From positions 2,258,869 to 2,322,868 of the forward strand of contig NZ_DS022299.1 of assembly GCF_000153825.1 (NCBI RefSeq): a stretch of 64,000 nucleotides of DNA, given 5' to 3'. Origin of the DNA: Synechococcus sp. RS9916. GTDB lineage: Bacteria > Cyanobacteriota > Cyanobacteriia > PCC-6307 > Cyanobiaceae. A model generated the notes under the pieces. That model ran no database searches, was not told where the DNA came from, and was given only the letters and a program-made list of their open reading frames with translations. A program made the position numbers and the translations under genes. Of the stretch, positions 52,601-61,600 are shown one piece after another; within the stretch, counting starts at the first letter, position 1, and each line of letters opens with the position of its first letter.

Positions 52601-55600
52601 TGATGCTGACGCTGCCGCCTGAGGTGTTGCCGTTGTTGTCGGTGGCACCCAACAACGCATTTGTGGAGGCATCCACTTCCGCGGTGATCCATCCACCACC
52701 GCCTCCGATCGATTGCGCCAGCAGCGGCCGGGCGTAATCGCCGGTGGTGACCACCGCACCGGTGTTGGTGACGCTGATGGAGCCACCGGCACCATCGAGC
52801 GTGTCATTGCTGCCCAGTTGCAGATCAAAGTCGAGGGTCTTTTCACCCAGCCTGCGGGCAATGCCGCCGCCGGCACCGATCGACTGCACCACGAGTGCAC
52901 TGGAGGAGGTACCTGTGCTGACCAACCGGCCGCTGTTGCTGATCTCCACATCGCCGGCGTTGCCGTCGCTCACCCCCTGGCTTCCCAGGGTGATGGTGCG
53001 TGCAAACACAGGGTTGTTGGCGATGGTGGTGAAGCCGCCGCCGCCGCCGATGCTTTGCGCCGTGAGCAGGGCCGAACTGCGGCCAAAAGACCGGAGGTCG
53101 CCGCTGTTGGAGAGGGTGACCGCTCCGGCATTCGCGATCGCCAGATCGCTGCCTCCCATTTGCAGAGACGTTCCCTCTGTTAACCCGATGATTCCGCCCC
53201 CTCCGGCCAGGCTTTGAACGACAAGGGCAGAGGAGCCTCCATTCAGAGTGGTGATGTTGGCGCGGTTGCTGACCTCGACGTCTCCCCCGTTGGAGGTTTG
53301 CAGGGAGCTGCCGCCCAGGGTGGAGGGGGAGTTGCTTAGTCCCAGACGGCCTCCGCCACCGCCGAGGCTCTGCACCACCAGACCAGCGGACCCCTGACCC
53401 CGGGTGGTGATCGTGGCGCCTTGGCTGTTGACCGTGATGTCTCCACCGCTGACTCCGGTGCGGGCCGTGCTGTTGGTGGTGCCCAGTTGAGCGCTTGTGC
53501 CTCCAGACCCAGAAGCACTTCCCCCACCCCCACCAATGCTTTGCACCAGTACGGCGGGGGAGGTGACCCCCTGTGTTTCGATCGCAGCACGATTGGTGAC
53601 CGTGATGCCACCCCCACGGGCGGTGGCACCGAGATCCGTGGCCCCCAGTTGCAGGCTGCCGCCGGCAGAAGCCATCACGCCACCACCACCGCCAATGCTT
53701 TGCACCGTCAGCGCTGCGGAATTGTCTCCCAGTGCCAGCAGGTCGGATCGGTTGGTGACCGCGACGTTGCCGCCGGAGCTGTTGCCGTCGCTGCCATTGG
53801 TGCCCAGTCGTGTCTGTGCTCGATTGCCCGCATTCACAAGGGCATAGCCACCGCCGCCGCCGATGCTCTGGGCGGTGAACACCGGTGCGTTGTCACCTCG
53901 GGTACTGAGCTGTGCAGCGGTGCTGGTCACGGTCACCGCACCGGCGTTGCCGGTGACGTTGCCTGTCGCTCCAAAGGTGAGGTTGTAGTCCTCGTTGCCG
54001 TTGGCTTCGGAGATGAATCCACCGCCACCGGCGATGCTCTGGGCGATCAGGGCTGCGGATCCCTTTCCGGCCGTCTGGATCACAGACTGGTTGGTCACCG
54101 TGACGTTGCCGGCGTTGGCTTGACCGCTACCGCTGGCACCAATGGCAATACTGCTCCCAGCGGCTGTGGCACTGGTGCCACCGCCGCCGCCGACGGATTG
54201 CGCCATCAGGCCAGCTGCATTCAGCCCGAGGGTGGTGATTGTGGAGCGGTTCGTCACGGTCACGTCTCCTCCCGGATTCGCGCCCTGTTGGTTGGCACCC
54301 AGCACCAGGTCGTCGCCCAGGGTCAGGCCCGTGTAACCACCGCCCCCTCCAATCGACTGCACCAGCAGTGCTGTGCTGTTGCGCCCTTCGGTGGCGATCT
54401 GTGTGTGTTCACTGGTTACTGTCACGGCACCGGCAGTCCCGCTGGCAGCACCACTGCTCCCAAGGACGGCCGAACCGATCACACTGCCCAGCCAGCCCCC
54501 GCCGCTGGCGATGCTTTGCACCACAAGTGCCGGTGCATTGAGGCCACTGGTTTGGATTGTGTCGCCACTGCCGGTGAAGCGGACGGCTCCGGCATCGCTC
54601 AGGCCAGAGCCACGGCTGTTGGTTTGGCCTAATTGAACTGACCCCAGGGTGCTGGCGCCGAGACCGCCACCACCGCCGATGCTCTGCACCACCAGGCCTG
54701 CTGCTTGCTTGCCCAGGGTGATGACGGAGCCGTTCTGGGTGGTGCTGACGCCTCCAGCGCTCAAGGTGCCGCTGACCTGACTGGCCCCTAGGGCGATGCT
54801 GTCGCCAGCGTTGCCGACCACACCGCCGCCGCCGCCGATCGATTGGATCACGGCACCAGCGGAGGAGTCGCCCGCTGTGGAGATGGCACTGGCGTTGGTG
54901 ATATTGACCGCCCCACCTTGGAGGGTTGTGCCCGCCTGGGCACCGAGCTGGGCATCGGCTGTGCTGAGCAGCAGCGACCATCCGCCACCGCCGCCGATGC
55001 TTTGGACCACCAGGGCTGGACTGATTTCCCCGAGGGTGACCAGTCGTTCGCCGCTGTTGCGGAGCTGCACCATGCCGCCTTCGGCGTTGCCCACTCTGGT
55101 GCTGCCCAGGTGGACGCTGAAGGGAGTATCGGTGCTTTGGCGTGAGGTCTCGGCAATGAAACCGCCGCCGCCGGCGATGCTTTGGGCCATCAGTGCAGGG
55201 GAGCCGTTGGCACCGGTCTGCAGGGTGCTGCTGTTGGTGACCGAGACCCTGTCGGAACTAGCGTTGCGGGTGTTGCCCCCTCCCAGCTGGGTTCTGGCCC
55301 CACCTGCGGTGGCCACGGTGCCTCCACCACCGCCGATCGACTGCGCCAGTAGAGCAGCTGAATTGATGCCGAGGGTGGTGATTGCCCCTCGGTTGGTGAC
55401 GTTCACGCTCCCGCCACTTCCTGACAGGCTTCCTCCCAAGGTGATGCTGTCCCCCGCTGACAGTCCTGCGATGCCACCCCCACCGCCAATGCTTTGAGCG
55501 AGCAAGCCGATGGCGTTGCGCCCATGGCTTTCCAAGAGGCCCCGGTTGGTCACGCTGACCTCGCCGCCGGATCCGCTGCCGGTGCCAGAGCCCCCCAATG

Positions 55601-58600
55601 TGACTGCGGTCTGAAGGCTGGCGATGGAGCCGCCACCCCCACCGATGGATTGCACCCGCAGGACGGCCGAGTTGTTTCCGCGACTGATCAACTCCTTGCC
55701 CGTTTGGGTCACCGAGACTGCGCCGCCATCACCACTGCCGTTGAGGGTGATGGCCCCCAGCTGGATTGGGCTGTTGCCGGCACCGATCTCCCCTGCACTG
55801 CCGCCGCCAGCGCCGATCGATTGCACGTTGATCAGGGGGCTGTGCTCCCCAGTGCTGAGGATCGATCCGCGGTTGCTGAAGGTGATAACGCCGCTGGACT
55901 GCTCGCCGCTGCTGGCAGTGGAGCCCAGGTTTGCTTGCCCAACGACCGACCCCGCTGCACCGCCGCCGCCACCGATGGATTGGAGGCTGATGGCACCGGA
56001 GTAGTTGCCGCTCACCACAACCGTGGCCTGGTTGGTGGCGTTGATGCTCCCCCCCAGCATGCTGCCGCTGCTGTTGCTCGCACCGGCCTGGAGTGCTCCG
56101 CTCACAGGACCCACCCAGCCGCCGCCGCCGCCAACGCTTTGGACCATGAGCGCCGGGCTGTAATCGCCCTTGTTGATCAGCAGATCACCTTTGGAGGTCA
56201 GCTGAATGCTGGCGCCATCGAGCGTGGTGCCGGCGTCGCTGTACAGGCTTCCCAATGTGGCGGAGCCACCGACGCTTGAGACGTGCCCACCACCACCGCC
56301 CAGGCTTTGCGCCATCAGGATCGGAGCGAACGACCGCTCGGTTTGCAGATCGGCGCTGTTGGTCAGCTGCAGTTCACCACCGCGTTGGCTGCCGTTGGCG
56401 GCTTGTGAACCCAGCTGCGCTGCCGCAGTGATCTGGTCGACACCGCCGCCGCCGCCGCCGATGCTCTGCACTACCAGAGCCGGGGAATCGATCCCTTCTG
56501 TGATCAGGGTGGCGGAGTTGGTGAGCGCAATCGCACCGGCATCGCCGCTGGCATCGTTGCTGCCCAGTGTTGCCGTGCTGTAGTTGCTGGCGGCTTCACC
56601 GCCGCCGCCGCCGATGCTGCTGATGGCGATCGCAGCGGAATTTCGCCGGTTGGTGGTGATCGTGCCGCGGTTGGTGATGGTGATCGCGCCTCCATCGCCA
56701 CTGCTGCCACCACTGTTGCCCAGCTGGATGGCGCTGTTGCTCACAGATCCGGTCACGCGGCCGCCACCGCCGCCGATGCTGCGGGCCACCACTCCCGTGG
56801 CATTGATGCCACTGGTGCTGATCGCACCGCTGTTGGTGATGGTGATCGTGCCGGCGTTGCCATTGCCTCCGTTGCTGGCACCCAGGCTGATGCTGCCGCT
56901 GGTCATCCCGGCATCGCCGCCGCCGCCGCCGATGCTGAGGGCACTGATGGCAATCCCATCAGGGCCTTGGGTGCTGATGGGTGCGCTGTTGGTGATGCTG
57001 ATGTTGGCAGCATCGCCGCCACTGCCCCCGCGCGTTCCAAGCTTGAGGTTCAACGCCGAGGTGCTGGACACACTGCCGCCGCCCCCTCCGAGGCTCTGGG
57101 CACCCAAGCCATAGGAGCCCTCGCCGCGCACCTCGATGCTGCCGCTGTTGGTGATCGCCACCGCACCGCTGTTGCCACCATCGCCACCGGATCCTCCGAG
57201 CAGCACGCTTGCGTTGTTGAGCAGGCTGTTGCCTCCTCCGGCGATGGCGATGCGGCCACCGCCACCACCAATCGACTGACCGAACAGGCCGTGCGATTGC
57301 ATGCCGGTGGTGACGATGGTGCCGCTGTTGTTCAGGTTGACGCTCCCACCGTCGCCGCCACTGCCGCCACTGCCGCCACTGCCGCCGATTTGTAGTGAAC
57401 CGCGCACAGCGGTGCGTTGCTCTGCATCGGCAATGCTGACGCTTGCGCCACCGCCGCCGCCGCCGATGCTCTGGGCATAGAGGCCAATGGCATTCACCCC
57501 CGTGGTGAGCAGGTTGGTGCTGTTGGTGGCGTTGATGCTGCCGGCGTTGCCACCGCTTCCGCCTGAGCCGCCAATCTGCCCCTCGAGATCGATCACAGAG
57601 CGTGTTGTGCCTGCAGCCACCGTGGTGGCGAGACCACCGCCGCCGCCAAGGGTCTGGAGCATGAGTGCTGTGGATGCGGCACCACTGGTGAGGATGCGAC
57701 CGCCCTCGCTGCTGAACGACAGGGCTTGGCCCTCACCCCCATCACCGCCCGCACTGCCAAGGGCGACGTTGACGTTGACAAGGCCGTTCTGGACATCGTC
57801 GATGGTGTGGCTCGCTGCGCCACCGCCGCCGCCGATGCTCTGCAGGGTGAGGCCAGGGCTGTTGTTGCCGCTGGTCTGAATCAGCAGTTCTCCCAGGCTC
57901 ACTTGAATGGCGCCAGCATCGCCGCCACCGCCTCCCAGGCTTGTGGTCGTGGTGCTGCGGGTGGCTTTGGCGATCACGGTGCCGGCCTGGCCGCCTCCGC
58001 CGCCGATTGATTGCAGCAGCACGGCCGGGCTCGCCTCGCCGCTGGTGAGCACGGTGAGGCTGTCGTTGCGGCCATGGCTGAAGTTGACGCGGCCACCATT
58101 CCCACCGCTGCCGCCATCACTGCCCATGGTTGTCGTCATGGATGAGGCATAGCTCGCTTGGTCGCTATCGCTGGTTTTGATCACTGAGCCACCGGCACCA
58201 CCGCCGCCGCCGATGCTTTGAATCAACACGCCGACCGATTGATCCCCCCGGGTGATCACGTTTCCGGTGACTTCGCCCCTGAGTTGCTGCCCGAGCCCTC
58301 CATTGCCGCCGTCAGCGTCGGAGTCTTCATCCACCGACAGCCCGAAGGTATAGATCGATTCGATTGTCGTTGTGGTGTCGGAGTCAACGTTGCTGGTGAC
58401 GGCCCCTCCCTGACCACCACCGCCACCCACGGACTGCAACAGCACCCCATGGGAGTTGTCTCCTGTGGTGATCAGCGTTCCGTCGATGTAGGCACTGACC
58501 CTGCCGCTCTGACCACCGTCGCCGCCTGCACCGCCCATGCTGAAGCTGGCCGACAGGTTGCCGCTGGTGTTGCCACTGTTGACGGTTCCAGTCGACCCGC

Positions 58601-61600
58601 CGCCCCCACCCACGGACTGCAGGAACAGGGCATGGGCGTTATCACCGGCGGTGACCAGGTTGAGGCGTGCCGGCTGAGAGGCCGTGCCGATCGAGACATC
58701 ACCACTGTTGCCACCGTTCCCGCCATCGGTGGTGACCGCCGCTGATGCGCCGAGAGAGACCGAGCTGTTAGCGGTGCTGGCACTGACGTTGCTGCCCAGT
58801 ACGGATCCCGCGGTGCCGCCACCACCACCGATCGATTGCAGCAGGATGGCGTGAGCACCAGAGCCGCTGCTGCGGTTGCTGTCTCCGGTGATCACGGTGA
58901 GCGGTTCGGGGGCCAGCAAGGTCACATCCCCCGCAGAACCACCACTGCCGCCAGCTCCTCCCATGGAGAAGGCGGTGGCAGCCGAGACGTTGGCATTGCC
59001 GCCATCGGCGTTGCTGGTGACGGATCCACCGGCACCACCGCCGCCGGCGATGCTCTGGGCGAACAGGCCGATCGAGCCTTGCCCGGTGGTGACGATCCGG
59101 CCGCTCAGGGATGCGGTGACATCCCCTGACCAGCCGCCGCCGGCTCCATTGCCGCCAGTGACGGCTGAAGCTCCGAAGGAATACTCGCTGTTGGCGGTGC
59201 CAGTGCCATCGGCATTGGACGTCACTGCTCCGCCCTGACCGCCGCCGCCGCCGACCGACTGAAGCAGCACGCCATGGGAAAGATGGCCTGTGGTGATGAA
59301 GGTGCCGTCGCTGTAGACCGTCACATCACTCGCGGTGCCGCCATTCCCACCCGGACCGCCGAAGGCGAAGGAGGCGGAGAGATTGCCGCCGGCCGAGGAG
59401 CTGTTGACACTGCCGCCGGCACCACCACCGCCGCCGATCGATTGCAGGAACAGAGCATGGGCCGTGTCTCCTGAGGTTTGCACCTGCAGATCCGTCCGTT
59501 GGTTGCTGGTGCCCAGCTGCACCCGTCCGCCAGCCCCGCCGGCGCCACCGCTGCCGGAAGTGGCCACGGTGGCCCCCAGCGAAAAGCTGCTGTTGGAGGT
59601 GCTGGTGCCGGCCGTGGTGCCACTGACCACCGAGCCTCCCTGACCGCCGCCGCCGCCGACCGATTGCAACAGAATGCCGTGGGAGCCATGGCCGCTGCCT
59701 TCGCTGTTGCCTGCATTGCTGTCGCCGGTGATCACAGTGAGCGTTGTTGGCGTGGTCACCTGGATGGCGCCAGCCGATCCACCACTGCCGCCCGCTCCCC
59801 CCATCGAAAGGGTCGTCGCTGCTGAGAGTTCGCCCCCGCCGGAGTCGGCCACGTTGGTGACGCTGCCGCTTGATCCGCCACCGCCACCCACCGATTGGGC
59901 AAACAGACCGATGGCGCTGTCGCCGAGGGTCCGGATGGCCCCGCTGAGGGATGCGCTCACCCGACCCCCATTGCCTCCCCGTCCGCCGCTGCCTGAGAGG
60001 GCCGCTGAGGCGCCAAAGCTGAAGGTTGCGTTGGCGCTGTCGTCGCTGCTCACCGGTGTGGCATTGGCGGTGACGGCACCGCCTTGGCCGCCGCCGCCGC
60101 CGACCGACTGCAGCAGGATGCCGTGAGAGGTGGCCCCTCGTGTCAGATAGGTGCCATCGGCGAACAACGACACTGCCCCCGCTGTGCCTCCCACGCCACC
60201 ATCGCCACCCATGGCGAAGGAGGCGGAGAGATTGCCACCGGATGTGGTGGCGTTCACCGCACCACCGGCACCGCCGCCGCCGCCCACCGATTGCAGAAAC
60301 ACCGCCATGGCGTTGTCGCCGCTGGTTTCCACGCTCAGGCTGGCCGGTGTTGCGTTGCTGCCGAGGGTGACGCTGCCGCTGTTGGCGCCGTAGCCGCCAT
60401 CGCCACCGTCACCCGTGCTCAGTCCGAAGGACATGGAGGTGTTGGAGCTGGAGGTGGAGACGTTGCTGCTGCTCACGACCGCGCCGCCTTGTCCACCACC
60501 ACCACCAATCGACTGCAACAGAATGCCGTGGGAGCCGTGGCCTGTCCCTGCATCGGCATCGCCCGTGAGCACGGTCAGGCCATCGGGCACCAGCAGGTTG
60601 ATGCTGCCCCCCCGGCCTCCATTGCCGCCATCTCCGCCCATGGCGAAGGAGGCTGAAGCGGAGAGGTTGCTCCCGCCGGTATTCGCACTGCTTGTGACCG
60701 CGCCGCCAGCGCCGCCACCACCGCCCACCGATTGGGAGAAGAAGCCGATGGCACTGTCGCCGAGGGTGCGGATCAAGCCACTGATGGAGCCGCTGATGGC
60801 GCCTGCACTGCCGCCACCGCCACCATCCCCACCGCTGCCGGCGGAGGCCCCGAAGGAGAAGTCGGAGTTGGCACTGCTATTTGGGGATGCGTTGGCGGTG
60901 GCCGAGCCGCCCTGACCGCCGCCGCCGCCGATGGATTGGATCAACACACCGTGGGACAGGGTTCCCTTTGTGATGTAAGTGCCGTCGGCATAGAGGTTGA
61001 CGGCACCACCGGATCCGCCATTCCCCCCGTCGCCACCCATGGCGAAGGAGGTGGACAAATTACCGCCACTTGCCCCTGACTGGCTGCTGCCGCCGATTCC
61101 ACCACCACCACCGACGGATTGCAGCAACAGGGCAATGGCGTTGTTGCCGATCGTGCTGGCTTTGGCACTCACTGGGCTGCTGGAACTGCCCATGGTCACG
61201 CTGCCACCAGCGCCACCGGAACCACCATCACCTCCACTGGCCGCAGAGACCCCGAAGCTGAAGTCGGCATTGCCATCGGTGGTGCTTGTCGACTTGGCCG
61301 CTCCGCCTCGTCCACCGCCACCGCCAACGCTCTGGACGGTGATCGCCGCAGCATTGGTGCCGCGGGTTGACACGGTGATGTCACGCAGCCCTTGCAGGCT
61401 GGCACTGCCGCCGTCACCGCCATTGCCTCCATTTCCGCCGAAGCCCATGGAGACGGACCCGGAGGAAGACGTTTGGGTGGAGCTGTTGGATGTTGTGCTG
61501 CTCGAGCTCGAGCCGGAGCTGTTGCTGTTGCTTTGTCCCGGACTGCTGGAGCTGGAGGCACTGCTGATCGCGGCGCCGCCGCGACCGCCCCCTCCACCGA

